DNA of 64,000 nucleotides from Macrotis lagotis (GCF_037893015.1 NC_133661.1:181142508-181206507); one strand, 5' to 3'. Shown: positions 45,085-63,645, numbered from the stretch's first letter. Program-made: numbers and translations. The notes: generated by a model from the sequence alone, not told the origin.

Positions 45085-48000
45085 TCTCCACCATGGTTTG
45101 GCTTGGGCCTGATATATTGATGAATTCTATAGTTTTTCCTTGACCTAGCTTATTCTAGCTGTGTGACCTGCCAGCTGACTCCCTTAATCACGAGTTCTCT
45201 CAACATTCATTCCTCCTGATGTGGGGTGATATCCAGAAGCACTGTGTACTTTACAAAGGTGAGATAGATCTTCCTAGTCTGTGTTCCCTTCACCCACTTT
45301 ACCACCACTTCTCTACAACTTTTTGGGATATTCTACCTGAAAATAATCTTTTTCTCTACATATTTTCCTAAAGTATTTTATTTCACTCTCATTTGCCTCT
45401 ATAACAATCTACCTCAATTATATTCATGTCTTAATTCCTTGCTCTTTTTCCTGTTAAAAAGAGATTAAGTCCTTGAGGATAGGGACTATACTCTTTTCTA
45501 TTTTATCTTTGAATTTCTAGTTTCTAGGAGAATGCCTTTTATATAATGGGGGGCGTTGAGGGGTTTTTTAATTTATTTTGTTTATTTAAGGCATTAAGGC
45601 ATTGGGGGTTAAGTGACTTACCCAAGGTCACACAGGCCATTATTCAAATCTGTTCAGATTTGAACTCAGGTCCTCCTAACTCCATGGCCGGTGCTCTAGC
45701 TGCTGCACCTCCTAGCTGCCCACCATAATAGGATTTTTAATTTTTTTTTTTTGGTTTGTTGGGGGGTTTTTTTGCAAGGCAATGGGGTTAAGTGGCTTGA
45801 CCAAGGCCACACAGCTAGATAATTATTAAATGTCTGAGACCGGATTTGAACTCAGGTACTCCTGACTCCAAGGCCAGGGCTCTATCCACTGTACCACCTA
45901 GTCGCCCCCTATAATAGATTTTTGATAAATGTGCAGCCCCAAACACTCTACCCCCCCACCAAATTCTTTTATTCTTCCAACCCCTTCTGTTCCCCAGGTC
46001 AAAAAGAAAGTTGGTGTCGAGACTCTGCCACAGATGAGCAATTGTTCAGGTGATGGGAAAAATAAAAAATCTTGGGAAATGTGTCCACTGGGGTATTGGA
46101 GAACTGGAGCAAAGGCCCCAAAATTTGGGTGCAGGCATTCTTTAGCATACTTGAGATTCTGGGGTACAGGAGGGTGAGGAAAAGCAGGTATGTGGTCCTC
46201 ATCCCTCCACTACTCTACCCACCTGTCAGAACGGAACTATCAGTGGAGAAGTCAACTGTGTTACAATCGGAGCTGGAGTCCTGTAAGGAGCTGCAGGACC
46301 TGGAACCAGACAACAAATGTGAGGTCCCTCTCTACCCCCAAGAGCCTGCCCCTTCAGGGAGCTCCCTCTCCTGGAGACCTTGCCTCTCCGGATCGATGGA
46401 TCATGGGCAGTGGGAAGAGTTAGCCCGGAGGAGGAACTAGGGATAGACTATCTGCCCTGCTCCCTCCTCCACCACCACCATCCTCACTCTCAGGGTGTCT
46501 GTTGACTATCATTCTGCTGATGCGGGCACTGGATCCCTTGGTGTATGAGAAGGACACTTTGAAGTATTTTCAGTCCCTCAAGGTAAGTGGAAGAACATAA
46601 GAGAAGAAAGCCTGGGATTTAAAGGTTAGGGCTCATTTTGGGCCCTGAGGCAGCACATGGAAGGGTGGGAAAAGGACTAGTAGTTGATCTCCATCCCTCC
46701 ACCTCTCCGGCAAGGTAGCGGACCCAATGCGGGCTTCATACTTGGATGATCTTCGAAGCAAGTTTTTGATGGAGAACCACATCCTCAAAATGGAGTATGC
46801 TGAAGTGCGAGTTCTGGACCTTTCTTACAAGGTATAGCTGCCCCATCCCAGTACTCCTCTCCCTTGTTCATGAATTTCTTTTGGCCCAGACCTTGTTCCT
46901 CAGTCCTCACTGATACTCAGAAAACTCATCCATACTCTTAGAACTTTTCTTTCCTTTTTTTTTATTATGAATGAATTTAACAATCATTAACAAACACAAA
47001 CATGTAAATACACAAAGAACAAAATCTAAAATTAACAAATCATTTATCAAGTACCTGACACTGAGGATTTTATACGAAGTCATGAATCTGTCACTTTGCT
47101 TTTTTTAAAAATTTTAATTATTTAAGGCAATGGGGGGGGGGGGGTAAGTGACTTGCCCAAGATCACATAGCCAGGCAATTATTCAGGTGTCTGAAGTCAG
47201 ATTTGAACCCAGATCCTCCTGACTCCAGGGCTGGTGCTCTGACCAGGTGGCACAGTAGATAGAGCACCAGCCCTGGAGTCAGGAGGGCCCGAATTCAAAT
47301 CCAGCCTCAGACACTTGAATAATTGCCTGGTTGTGTGACCTTGGGCAAGTCACTTACCCGATTGCCATATTTTTTTAAAAATATAGAAAAGAGAGTAACA
47401 AAATGACCCTGTTCACATTCCCTTCTGAAAGTTTTTCTTGCGTGTATGTGTGGGTGTGTATTGTGAACTCAGGTTCTTCTGACTCTAGGGCCAGTGCTCT
47501 ATCCATTGTGCCCTTTGTGTGTATTTTTAAATACTTTAAACATTCTTTTTTCCTTCCTTTCTTTATTCTTTTTTTTCTCTCTTATCACCATCCATTAAAT
47601 CATTCTCCCTTTTTAAACACATTAGTACTGTTAAACAAATCAATAAATTGGTTATGTATGAAAATGTATGTTTCATTTTGGGCCTCTAATTCAGCACTTC
47701 TTTGCCAAAAGAAGGAGGCATGCTTCATCTTCAGGCATCTGAAATCACAATTATCAAAGTTGTGAAATGTTTTCAGAGTTGTTTATCTCTGAACTTATGT
47801 ATATGTTGTTTTCTCATTAGTGTTTAAGTTCCCTTTTAAGTCTTAAGAGACTGTTTTTACTTTTTTTTAACATCCCAAAGCACAGCATGGTCCTGAACTT
47901 ATAGTAAGTATTTAATGCTTGTTTGATGATGACTCATCTCTGACTGTGAATCTGTAACTACTGATTAGGCATTTTCATTTATCTGAAACAGAATCTGTCA

Positions 48001-50912
48001 TTTTTCCACTTAAGCCTTTCCTCTCCAAACTTCCCTGTTTCTGTCAGTGGTTTTTCTTCTGTGCAGTTCTAAGCCCTGCGTCATTATATCTCTCTCCTCA
48101 CACATACTTAGACACAAGCTTTCAGTCATTCAATGGTTGTGTCAGGTCTTTGAATTATTTTGCATCTCTCCCTTCCCCTCTATTTCTACCTCCAGAACCC
48201 TCCCTCAGGTCCTTCTTGTTTGCCCTGCTAAGAGCCTCCACTGCCCTTTCAGGGTCCTCCACATTAGAGGTGTATTCACAGGCAAAAGGAAGCAAAGGTG
48301 CTGGGGAAGCCAAATCAGAATAAAAAATGTAAATGAGAAATAACTAACAAAATACACAGAGATAATTTTAACTTGTGTTTATCATGAGTATAGCAGAATC
48401 CTCTCTGTTTGAGTTTGATCCTACTGCTCCACATCATTACTGGATTAATCTTTCATTTTAATCATAGCACTTTTTTGCTCAAAAACTATTTGTTGTTGTT
48501 CAAAACTGTAGTTTCACAGATAGTGTTTTTTTGTTTTTTTTGTTTTTTTAGGTTTTTTTTTTGTAAGGCAAACGGGGTTAAGTGGCTTGCCCAAGGCCAC
48601 ACAGCTAGGTAATTATTAAGTGTCTGAGACCAGATTTGAGCCCAGGTACAGGATCCTGACTCCAGGGCCAGTACTTTATCCACTATGCCACCTAGCCGCC
48701 CCCATAGATACTGTTTTTTAAGTATTAAATGCCTACTGTGTGCCTGGGGAAACAAGTCCAGTGAATGAAACAATATCCTGTTTTTAAGGAGCTTCCATTC
48801 TAATAAGATAACAGGAATGAATATACAGATATGTAGAGAATAATTACAAAGAGAATAAACACAAAGTAGTTCCATTGATGGTAGTTTGTGAGAAGGGAGG
48901 ACACAGGAAAGACTTCATGGGAAGGCAGAAGGGAGTGCTTGAACTGCATCTTGAAGGAGGAGGGAGCATATTCCAGACATGAGGAACAACTAATACAGAA
49001 GCTAAGAGATAGTGGATCAAGTTCTGAATGAGTTAGGAAAAGAGACAAGTCCAGCTCAGCTGATTGCAGTGTGTAGGAGGTTGGTAAAAGAAATCTTTCT
49101 TGGTGATGAAAGCTAAATAGAGGAGGCAATTTGAAAGTGTTGTGGTCAGATCCGCACTTCAGGAAAATCTCTTGGCATCCCTATAGAGGTGGACTAGAGT
49201 GTGGAGATGCCAATTAGCAGACCATTGCAGCAAGCAAGGTAGAAGGTAGTGAGGGTCTGAATAGAGTGTTAGAATGTGTGAGTGGAGAGAAGGGATAGAA
49301 TTCAAGAAACATAGAGATAGAGATGGCACATTTTGTAACTAATGGAATACATGGGGGGGATGGATAGTGCACAGATGATGATGCTGCCAAGATTATGAAC
49401 CTGAGGTACTGGAAGATATTGATGCTTTTAATAAGAAATAAACAAGTTTGGGAGTTTTGTTTGGGTAGGAAGAGAAGGTAATGACTTCTATTTTTGGATA
49501 TCATGACTTTGGGATGTCTCTGGAATATCCAATTTGAAATGTCTCTCCACCATCTATGCTCTCCATCCTATGCTGTCTCTGGTTCCCCTTTGCTCCAGCC
49601 AGACTGGTCTTCTCAGAGTTCCTCAAACATGCTGTGCCTGTTATAGCGATTATACCTTCTTAGGTACAATCTCTTAGAATACCTTCCTCCCTTCTTCTGC
49701 ACCTGTCTAAATCCCAGCTCCAACTAAACCAGATCACACCCTCCTATCCCTGAATTCCTCTAGCACTGGTAACTTGTACTCTGTCTTGTAATATCTAACA
49801 GTGTGTGCATATAGCCTCCCTATACTTGACTTTGTTATCACCTTCAGTCTCTGGCATCATTTGTATATCTAATAGGAGCTCAATCAAATTCTGCAGGAAT
49901 GATCATCAGATCAGGGTTCCCCATCTTGGAGTACTCTCCTTACTTCCCATTTGTCCTCTAGCTTTACTTCTCTCCATAGGATTTGACTGTGCTCTGCCAC
50001 CTAGACCAGCTGATGTTGGTCACTCATCTTAACCTCTCCCACAATCTCCTCAGAAGTTTGCCTCCTGCCCTGGCTATGCTGCGCTGCCTTGAGGTAGGAA
50101 TATTTACTGTTCATTCCTTTACCCCTTCTTGGCTTCTTTGGAGAAATCTCCTATGACCCTTTGGCCTTCTCTACTGCTGACCCTAGTGCCTGTCTATCCC
50201 TGATACGCTAGTTGAAACCTTTTATGTTTCTGGTCAGCAGGAGCTGTCCAGCTGTGACCTTCAGGTATACACAAGGAAGCTGTGCTTGCTTACATCCTCT
50301 TACTTTCTTTTTAGGTCTTGGAAGCGGATGGAAATGCTATAGAATCTGTGGAAGGTGTTGTTAATCTACCCAGACTACGGGAGCTTTCCCTGTGTGACAA
50401 CCGTATCCTAACCCCATGGTACTTAGGCTAGAAAGTGGGTAAAACAGAGACTTTTAATTTCCTAGGAGTGTTTTTCCTGAAGGACAAAGCCAGGATTAAA
50501 TGGGTAGCCTGGAGGAGTAATTATATAGATGTTAGCTCTGGTTCTACTTTATATATCATTTTCACTGATTTGGTCAGGTCATATCAGGTTGTTTTCTTCT
50601 TCATGTAAAAATAGTTACCCCAGCTGAAACAACAGGAACCTCATAATCTTCCCTTTTCTCTGGAGTCTGTCACACAGCTAATGCAGATCATATACAAGGG
50701 TCTGGCCACCTCCCTGAGGTATTGGGAATGATGCCTCTATTTTCCTTGACTTTTCCACTTTAGGCCTTCAGCACACCTTGGCCCTTCAGACTCTGGCTTC
50801 CTGTCCAAAGCTATCCCTCCTCAGCCTGGAGCGCAACCCCCTCTGTCACCTGGAGACAACTCCAGAAGAGCTGAGGGCCCTGCTTCCTGGAGTGGACAGA
50901 ATCCTGACTTAG
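42174..50912 (+). CDS. RABGGTA: Rab geranylgeranyltransferase subunit alpha, complete
   Basis: RABGGTA pairs with RABGGTB in the cytosol to attach geranylgeranyl groups to C-terminal cysteines of Rab GTPases presented by the escort protein REP. Sixteen coding exons join in frame to 565 aa; human, from memory, has 567. Five alpha-prenyltransferase helical repeats carry the W-x-x-R motif: LWNCRREV (65-72), TWHHRCWLL (109-117), CWDYRRF (145-151), SWHYRSC (180-186) and AWFYHRWLL (228-236). An Ig-like insert domain follows (about 240-350), then a helical segment and C-terminal leucine-rich repeats (about 440-565, [41 protein letters not shown]). The two-residue deficit maps to the Ig-like domain, where the human 'TA' before 'GD' is absent. 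All junctions are GT/AG and there are no internal stops. DHRS1 lies upstream and TGM1 downstream, same strand. Confidence 0.95.
42375..42485 (+). CDS. RABGGTA: RABGGTA coding exon, residues 2-38
   Basis: Acceptor 'ctacccgcag', donor 'gtggag'. It encodes [20 protein letters not shown] to AIFRK, phase 0. Confidence 0.93.
42603..42727 (+). CDS. RABGGTA: RABGGTA coding exon, residues 39-80
   Basis: Acceptor 'ctttgcttgcag', donor 'gtgcgt'. It contains the first prenyltransferase repeat ([14 protein letters not shown]). A (GGGCC)n repeat starts 10 nt past the donor. Confidence 0.93.
42738..42787. repeat. (GGGCC)n tandem repeat in RABGGTA intron
   Basis: About ten GGGCC units, one with a T change, starting 10 nt after an exon donor. 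Confidence 0.9.
42943..43002. repeat. (GAGACA)n/(GA)n microsatellite
   Basis: gagacagagacagacagaga-type repeat in a RABGGTA intron. Confidence 0.85.
43123..43281 (+). mobile_element. tRNA-derived SINE, + strand, RABGGTA intron
   Basis: Flanked by 'atggaagatttaggg' and 'atggaacatttaggg', an imperfect 15-bp duplication. It ends about 55 nt before the next exon. Confidence 0.88.
43338..43525 (+). CDS. RABGGTA: RABGGTA coding exon, residues 80-142
   Basis: Acceptor 'ttgacctag', donor 'gtacgt'. It contains repeat 2 ([20 protein letters not shown]) and ends within the Phe codon of 'RNFHCW'. Confidence 0.94.
43724..43927 (+). CDS. RABGGTA: RABGGTA coding exon, residues 143-210
   Basis: Acceptor 'ccatccacag', donor 'gtgagc'. 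Repeats 3 and 4 (HCWDYRRF and [17 protein letters not shown]). Confidence 0.94.
44486..44569 (+). CDS. RABGGTA: RABGGTA coding exon, residues 211-238
   Basis: Acceptor 'gtcccctggag', donor 'gtgagg'. Repeat 5 ([10 protein letters not shown] to [11 protein letters not shown]). Confidence 0.94.
44716..44798 (+). CDS. RABGGTA: RABGGTA coding exon, residues 239-266
   Basis: Acceptor 'cttgcccacag'. The donor 'att|gtacgt' lacks the usual G at -1. It encodes [19 protein letters not shown] to SRPII and starts the Ig-like domain. Confidence 0.92.
44906..45007 (+). CDS. RABGGTA: RABGGTA coding exon, residues 267-300
   Basis: Acceptor 'cttacatag', donor 'gtatcc'. It encodes [17 protein letters not shown] to RPSYVW. 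A (CA)n tract begins about 30 nt after the donor. Confidence 0.93.
45036..45081. repeat. (CA)n microsatellite close to a RABGGTA donor
   Basis: About 22 CA units, 30 nt downstream of the donor at 45008. Confidence 0.92.
45159..45258 (+). CDS. RABGGTA: RABGGTA coding exon, residues 301-333
   Basis: Acceptor 'cttattctag', donor 'gtgaga'. It encodes [13 protein letters not shown] to HCVLYK. It is two codons shorter than I recall for human. Confidence 0.92.
45300..45545 (+). mobile_element. LINE-2 3' end, + strand, RABGGTA intron
   Basis: 'taagtccttgaggataggga' and 'ctaggagaatgccttttat'. Confidence 0.55.
45560..45725 (-). mobile_element. Older tRNA-type SINE, minus strand, RABGGTA intron
   Basis: 'gggggttaagtgacttaccc' to 'gcacctcctagctgccc', diverged. 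Confidence 0.75.
45741..45908 (-). mobile_element. tRNA-derived SINE (WSINE1-like), minus strand, RABGGTA intron
   Basis: It adjoins the previous SINE in tandem. The flanks 'ataataggatttttaa' and 'ataatagatttttga' are near-duplicates. Confidence 0.85.
45998..46049 (+). CDS. RABGGTA: RABGGTA coding exon, residues 334-350
   Basis: Acceptor 'gttccccag', donor 'gtgatg'. It encodes [17 protein letters not shown] and is 52 bp long. Confidence 0.92.
46230..46318 (+). CDS. RABGGTA: RABGGTA coding exon, residues 351-380
   Basis: Acceptor 'acctgtcag', donor 'gtgagg'. It encodes [20 protein letters not shown] and ends within the Trp codon after 'EPDNK'. Confidence 0.93.
46494..46582 (+). CDS. RABGGTA: RABGGTA coding exon, residues 381-410
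   Basis: Acceptor 'actctcag', donor 'gtaagt'. It encodes [20 protein letters not shown] to FQSLK. Confidence 0.93.
46715..46831 (+). CDS. RABGGTA: RABGGTA coding exon, residues 411-449
   Basis: Acceptor 'tctccggcaag', donor 'gtatag'. It encodes [20 protein letters not shown] to VRVLDLSYK. 'VAD' stands where human has 'AVD'. Confidence 0.91.
47127..47366. repeat. Inverted SINE duplication (hairpin), RABGGTA intron
   Basis: The minus arm 47127-47240 and plus arm 47261-47366 are near-perfect reverse complements around a 20-nt loop ('gaccaggtggcacagtagat'). Both arms carry the private variant 'gaataattgcctgg', unlike other SINEs in the window. Confidence 0.85.
47465..47515 (-). mobile_element. 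SINE fragment, minus strand
   Basis: Only 'gtgaactcaggttcttctga' to 'tctatccattgtgcc' remains. Confidence 0.65.
47800..47940 (+). repeat. LINE-2/MIR3-like 3' end, + strand
   Basis: 'cttaagagactgtttttact' and 'atagtaagtatttaatgctt'. Confidence 0.5.
48529..48703 (-). mobile_element. tRNA-derived SINE (WSINE1-like), minus strand, RABGGTA intron
   Basis: Flanked by 'acagatagtgttttttt' and 'atagatactgtttttta'. It has a small extra 'caggatc' in the middle. Confidence 0.87.
48710..49520 (-). repeat. Ancient mammalian interspersed repeat, RABGGTA intron
   Basis: 'aaatgcctactgtgtgcctg', 'gggagcatattccagacatg' and 'tggtcagatccgcacttcag' follow the order of a long ancient repeat whose name I cannot give. 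Confidence 0.5.
49530..49965 (+). mobile_element. LINE-2 3' end, + strand, RABGGTA intron
   Basis: 'ctgcacctgtctaaatccca' and 'gtctctggcatcatttgtat'. It ends just before the exon at 49980. Confidence 0.55.
49980..50093 (+). CDS. RABGGTA: RABGGTA coding exon, residues 450-487
   Basis: Acceptor 'ctctccatag', donor 'gtagga'. Leucine-rich repeats: [20 protein letters not shown]. It follows a 3.1-kb repeat-filled intron. Confidence 0.93.
50315..50402 (+). CDS. RABGGTA: RABGGTA coding exon, residues 488-516
   Basis: Acceptor 'ctttttag', donor 'gtatcc'. It encodes [20 protein letters not shown] to ELSLCDN. Confidence 0.92.
50764..50912 (+). CDS. RABGGTA: RABGGTA terminal coding exon, residues 517-565
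   Basis: Acceptor 'tccactttag'. It encodes [20 protein letters not shown] to GVDRILT, with TAG at 50910-50912. Confidence 0.93.
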
Positions 50913-50990
50913 GGACTCTTCATGGCATAAACCTGGGTACCCTTCCCACCCTTTAATTTATTTGAACTGAATAAAGAATTGAAACCCCCC
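50913..50990 (+). other. RABGGTA: RABGGTA short 3' UTR with polyadenylation signal
   Basis: AATAAA lies at 50971-50976, only 58 bp after the stop. A run of 13 or so C (from about 50986) falls at the expected cleavage point. Confidence 0.8.
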
Positions 50991-51229
50991 CCCCCCTTGG
51001 AATGATGAGCTACTGCTGCTACTACTGCTTGTGGTAACTGCTGCCACCACCCTTTAGGTTCTGGAGGAAGGCTAAGGGGGGAAAGACTGGTCTAGAATAT
51101 TAACTGGGCCAAAGGAGAACTGAAAAGTAGTAGGAAGAGGGAGACAATTTGTCCCTTGAAACCAGTCTCCTTCTATCTGTGTCTGTCACCTTTTCCCCCA
51201 TTTCTCACTCAGTATCACTTTGCTTGCTG

Positions 51230-51440
51230 CTAGAGGCAATGTGGCATGGGAGACAGCTTGCTGACCTTGAGTGTCAGTAAGACCTAGGTTCAAATTCTGC
51301 CTCTGACAGCAGCTGAGTGACAAGGGCCAGTGTCCTCATCTATTAAGACCTACATCCGCCTCACAGGCTTGTTGTAAGGATGAAATAAGCTAATGTGTTC
51401 CAAGCACTGGGGAAACTTTAAAATGTTCTATAAATGCCCC
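51230..51440 (+). repeat. MIR, + strand
   Basis: 'gacctaggttcaaattctgc', 'ttgttgtaaggatgaaataa' and 'aaatgttctataaatgcc'. Confidence 0.82.
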
Positions 51441-51477
51441 TAACTGTTGGTAGGACTGAACTCCCATCCCAGAAGTA

Positions 51478-51503
51478 CACACAAACACACACACACACAC
51501 ATA
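51478..51503. repeat. (CA)n microsatellite
   Basis: About 12 CA units. Confidence 0.85.
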
Positions 51504-52712
51504 CTCTTTTTCTTCTCTTTTTGGACCTACTTTATACTTGCGACCATCATTTTTTTGTGACTTTAGTTGTGTCCCTTCATCCACAAGTTCTAGGATCTGG
51601 TCTACTTATAAAATTTTATGATTTAATCCAAAGTGACTCCCTCAGAAGGAGAGATATGAACTCAGGCCAGAGCCCTAAGTCCAAACTTGTCATGAAATGA
51701 CAAAAAAAAAAAATCCATTGAAATGGGTGGGAAGGCTGAAAGACTAATAAAGACTGCTTTCGTGGGGAATGTCCCTGAGCTCACCTATATACACACCCTG
51801 ATGCTCACTGACACTGCCCAACCTCTTCCTGTCTCCATGGCATTGTATAAACACCCAACCTTACCATGCCCGATGCAGGTTGAGTTGTTCTGACCCTCCT
51901 GACTTAGCCCATACCATGCTTCCTCTAGCCCCAACCTGTACCCAAATGATAACAGTCATAGGATTGTGGTCCAAGCTGTCTCACTACTTAGGTTCCCAGC
52001 ATAAAACTAAGTAGAAAGGGAATTGAATGAGGACTAGTTGGGCAGGAGGTGATCTCTTGACTGGTGCATAGAAATACAATGAAACATCCCCATTCTTTTT
52101 TGGTACTCCATTTTTCTGTCATTCAAACTTTTTCTGCTTGCTGCTAGGACTTGCCCCCTGTATTTCTGGGTTCTTGGTCATTGCCTTTAGGTCTTCATCC
52201 CAGATGAAGCAGGAGAATAAGGCAATTAACCAGTGGTCCAAGTAAAGAAGGAACTTTGAACAACAGTATATAGAACATCTCTAAACCTCACAGGGAATAT
52301 CTAACCTTTCTGTCTTGCTGTGTCAACTTACAAAGTGTTGGGAAGGTGGAGTTTGGTGCATATATAGGTGGGTGTTGAACTGGTTGGTCAGCATTCCCTA
52401 GAAGAAAATTCCTTAGTCTAGGAAGAAGCAACGCTTGGAGCCAATCTTCCAAATCTAATCTTTAGAAAACAGAACAAAAAAAAAATCCACATTTGTCTAA
52501 CTTTGTAGCAAAAGCTCAACAGGCATTAATCAACATCAATAATTCAATAACCTTTTCCAGGTCTTAAAATTGTGAATGCATGAGCACAGATAACTGTCCC
52601 TATAGAGGTTTGTTACCAGAGGTGAATCCAGTGTTCAACCACTTTTGACATGAGGGATGGAGGTGGTGGAGGGGATACAATAAGACCTGTTGGAGAACTA
52701 GAGAGGGAAAAA

Positions 52713-52716
<4 letters not shown>

Positions 52717-52760
<44 letters not shown>
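52717..52760. repeat. (CA)n microsatellite
   Basis: About 22 CA units. Confidence 0.92.
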
Positions 52761-52762
<2 letters not shown>

Positions 52763-53939
52763 GGGCTGAAGACATCATATAAATGCTGCTTCCCATACCA
52801 TGACGAGACCTAGGGAAGCAAGGGCGAAGACCACACCATCCCAAGAGGGTGAAACAGGTGTGGCTGGTGTGAGTTAGAACAGTTCTGGGGCCCAGTCGGC
52901 CGGGTGGAGGACAGCAAAGCCGGTGGAACAGGGCAAGGCAGAAGGACAGCCGGTGGAGCCAGTCTGAATGTTAGGCCTATGATGTCACCCAACCTGCACA
53001 GTTGGGGTTCCTCAGACAGATGGTAATGGAAGCTCCACCCCAGAACTCCTTGGTCAATCTGGTCCTTTCTAGTGAAACTCTATCCCCATCTTTGCCTGCC
53101 TCAGTCCCTCATTTTAAAATTTTTTAGTTTAGTTTCCAGGACTTATAAGGAGAAAGGAGGAAGGGGGAAGGTAGGGAAAGAGGAGCCCACCAGGGTTGCA
53201 AATATTTCTTAGGAAAGTGAAATGATATCAACTCACTACTTGAATGCAGGTGTGAAGGGTGCTGTGTTCAAATTCATGGCCCCGTTCTTCAAGGACTTTC
53301 CTAATTCGTACATACCTTATCCACCAAGTTCCAAATAGGAGCCCTTCTGCACCCCCAGAGTTGAACTGAGTCACTGCTAGTATTAAGCCACATCTACTAG
53401 TCATCCCCACATCTGGTTTGATTTCTTCCTTAATATCCTGCTATTCTTTTTCCTGATTTCAGAGTGGGAAAAGAGGGGAGGGTGAGTAAGGGATCATGAG
53501 AGTTACTGGGATGGGGAGACCAGATTAATGAGGGGTGTCCGTTTTTTTGTGACTTCATCTCAAACTGGGAGATCTTCAGGGTTAGAGAGTAAAGGTTCGA
53601 AACCCATCCTAGAGGGCTTTCTAGTATTGTCTTATCTGGGGAAAGGGGACAGAGGAAAGGGATGAGGGTCTGGTCCTAGGATCCCTTGCCTAGATGCAAG
53701 GGTTCTCCAGAAAGGGGACACTCCAGCTCTTGAGAACGGCATTCAAGGTCTTTGCTGGGCCCTGGCTCCCCTTTTCTAGCCCCCCCCCCAGCCCCTAAAC
53801 CATCCACAACCCAGAGCTCCGCCTTAGGGTTTCTATTTTCCTAGAAAGGGGAGAGCCGGGGTGCCCGTGCCCCTTCCTCCTTCCCATCTTTGTCACCCTG
53901 CATCACTCCCCCAGATGGGGCAATCTTCGTTTCCTCTTC

Positions 53940-54025
53940 CCAGAAGCCCAGCCCCGCCTCTCCTCAAACCACCGCAGGTCACCCCGCCCCAAGCTTTAAA
54001 CCCGAGTTGTCCGTCCCGCGGCCGA
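53940..54025 (+). promoter_or_regulatory. TGM1: TGM1 core promoter
   Basis: Two GC boxes ('ccccgcctc' near 53952 and 'ccccgcccc' near 53982) precede a TATA-like 'ctttaaac' at 53994-54001. This places transcription start near 54025, just upstream of the presumed non-coding exon. Confidence 0.5.
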
Positions 54026-54091
54026 TCGCAGTCTGGTCCCGTCCCCGGGACTCAGCGCTAGCGCTGCCGCCGCCGCCGCCGCCGCCGCCAG
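54025..54091 (+). other. TGM1: TGM1 non-coding exon 1
   Basis: Ends in (GCC)8 and 'ag' followed by the donor 'gtgaga' at 54092. The left edge is inferred from the TATA-like box. Confidence 0.6.
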
Positions 54092-54812
54092 GTGAGAGGA
54101 AGGGTGGAGCCCTGCAGTCCCTTGGGCGACTCACCTTTCAGGCCGGGAGGGACTTTTCGCCCCTCTCTACATGAGAGGCCCAGGGGCTGGCTCCTTCATC
54201 TCCAGAGTCAGCGCCTTTGCCCCAGATCCCAGATTATACCTTCTTCTCTTGCCTATTGCCCTCTGCTCCCCGCTGCACCTGCGGCATCTCAGCCCCATCT
54301 CACTGCCCTCCCCTCCAGCTCGCACCCTCCAGGCATTCCAGACAACTTCTTTGGAACTGGGTAGGAAGGACCAAGCCTCCTTCCCACCGGCGGACCACAG
54401 TCCCCTTGCCTCCTTAGAAATAACTCTTTAATGTATTGTCTGGGGACCTCACAGGAGGCCGACTGATTAAGAAAGGAAATTCCTCAGAATGGGTTTGTCC
54501 TTCGGGGGTCCAAGTGGAGCGGAATGTCTTTTGGATCGGGAAGGACACTATATGTCTTATTGAATATAGGGGGTCCTTGGGTGGATCTGGGTGGGAGGGA
54601 AATTCCAGAACCTCAGATGGGTCTGGATACAAGATAGGGTCCTTGAAGAGACTTGGCTGTAAAGAAGCAATCCCTAGGTAGATCTGTTTGAAAGTGAGGA
54701 ATGGGGGTGATCCTAGGGTAAATCTATTCGGAGTTGGAATCCTTGGGGAGAGAGATCTGCTTATAAGATACCTGAGGCTAATCCATGATACTTATTGTTT
54801 TTGGCAGCCACC

Positions 54813-62985
<8,173 letters not shown>

Positions 62986-63109
62986 GGTTGGTCCAAATTC
63001 AACAAACAACAAATTAGGCAACAAATCTGGGGATACAAAGATTAAAAAAACAAAAATTCATTGACTCTGTCCTCAAGTTTATAATTTAATAGTGGAGATT
63101 AGACCTAAG

Positions 63110-63240
63110 TCTCAGTGTGGAAAAGTGAATACAGAGCTGATTTAGAATCATGAAGGCCTGGGTTCAAGTCCTGATTCTGATCCATACTGGCTGTGCAACT
63201 CTGATACTCTGGGCAGTTCTCTAAGACTATAAGCTATAGG
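63110..63240 (+). repeat. MIR/THER-like, + strand
   Basis: 'gaaggcctgggttcaagtcc' and 'ctgggcagttctctaagac'. Confidence 0.6.
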
Positions 63241-63402
63241 GCCATTTCCAATCTTGTTGATAGGAGAAAAATACCTCAATGGGACTTCTACATTAATGAA
63301 ATCATAGTTCCAGACCCCCCCTCCAAAAGAAAAAAGATAATTACATAAATAAGTATCATACAAAGATGACTATAGCGGTAGGGAAAAAGAAATAGTCCAA
63401 AT

Positions 63403-63645
63403 CAGAATGGGGAACCTTTTTTCAGCCAAGGGACATTGGATATTTATAGCATCATTCGAGAACCATACAAAATTATCAGCTTAAAACTAGCCTGTTATAT
63501 TAGGCCAAACATCTAATTAATTCATCCATAAAAACCTTCTAGATTTATTGAATTTAGAATCTTGCCTGAGGTTGCCTTGGCAATGCCAAACCAAATGATT
63601 TTGCAAGCCTTATTCAACTCATGGATCAGATGTTCCTCACCCCTG
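63403..63645 (+). mobile_element. Non-autonomous hAT-type DNA transposon (243 bp)
   Basis: The ends 'cagaatggggaacc' and 'gttcctcacccctg' are inverted repeats. The 8-bp flanks gtccaaat (63395-63402) and gtctaaat (63646-63653) form the target duplication typical of hAT elements. There is no coding capacity. Confidence 0.7.

Larger units (their letters stand above)
50991..54020. other. RABGGTA-TGM1 intergenic spacer
   Basis: It holds a MIR (51230-51440), two CA microsatellites and otherwise unassigned sequence. No exon is recognised. The last kilobase is GC-richer and leads into the TGM1 promoter, so skin-specific control elements are likely there but cannot be named from sequence alone. Confidence 0.5.

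Noticed and set aside
46072-46440. A 122-codon frame spanning a RABGGTA exon
   Set aside because: It is read-through of the real exon 46230-46318 into both introns; splice sites explain the coding part.
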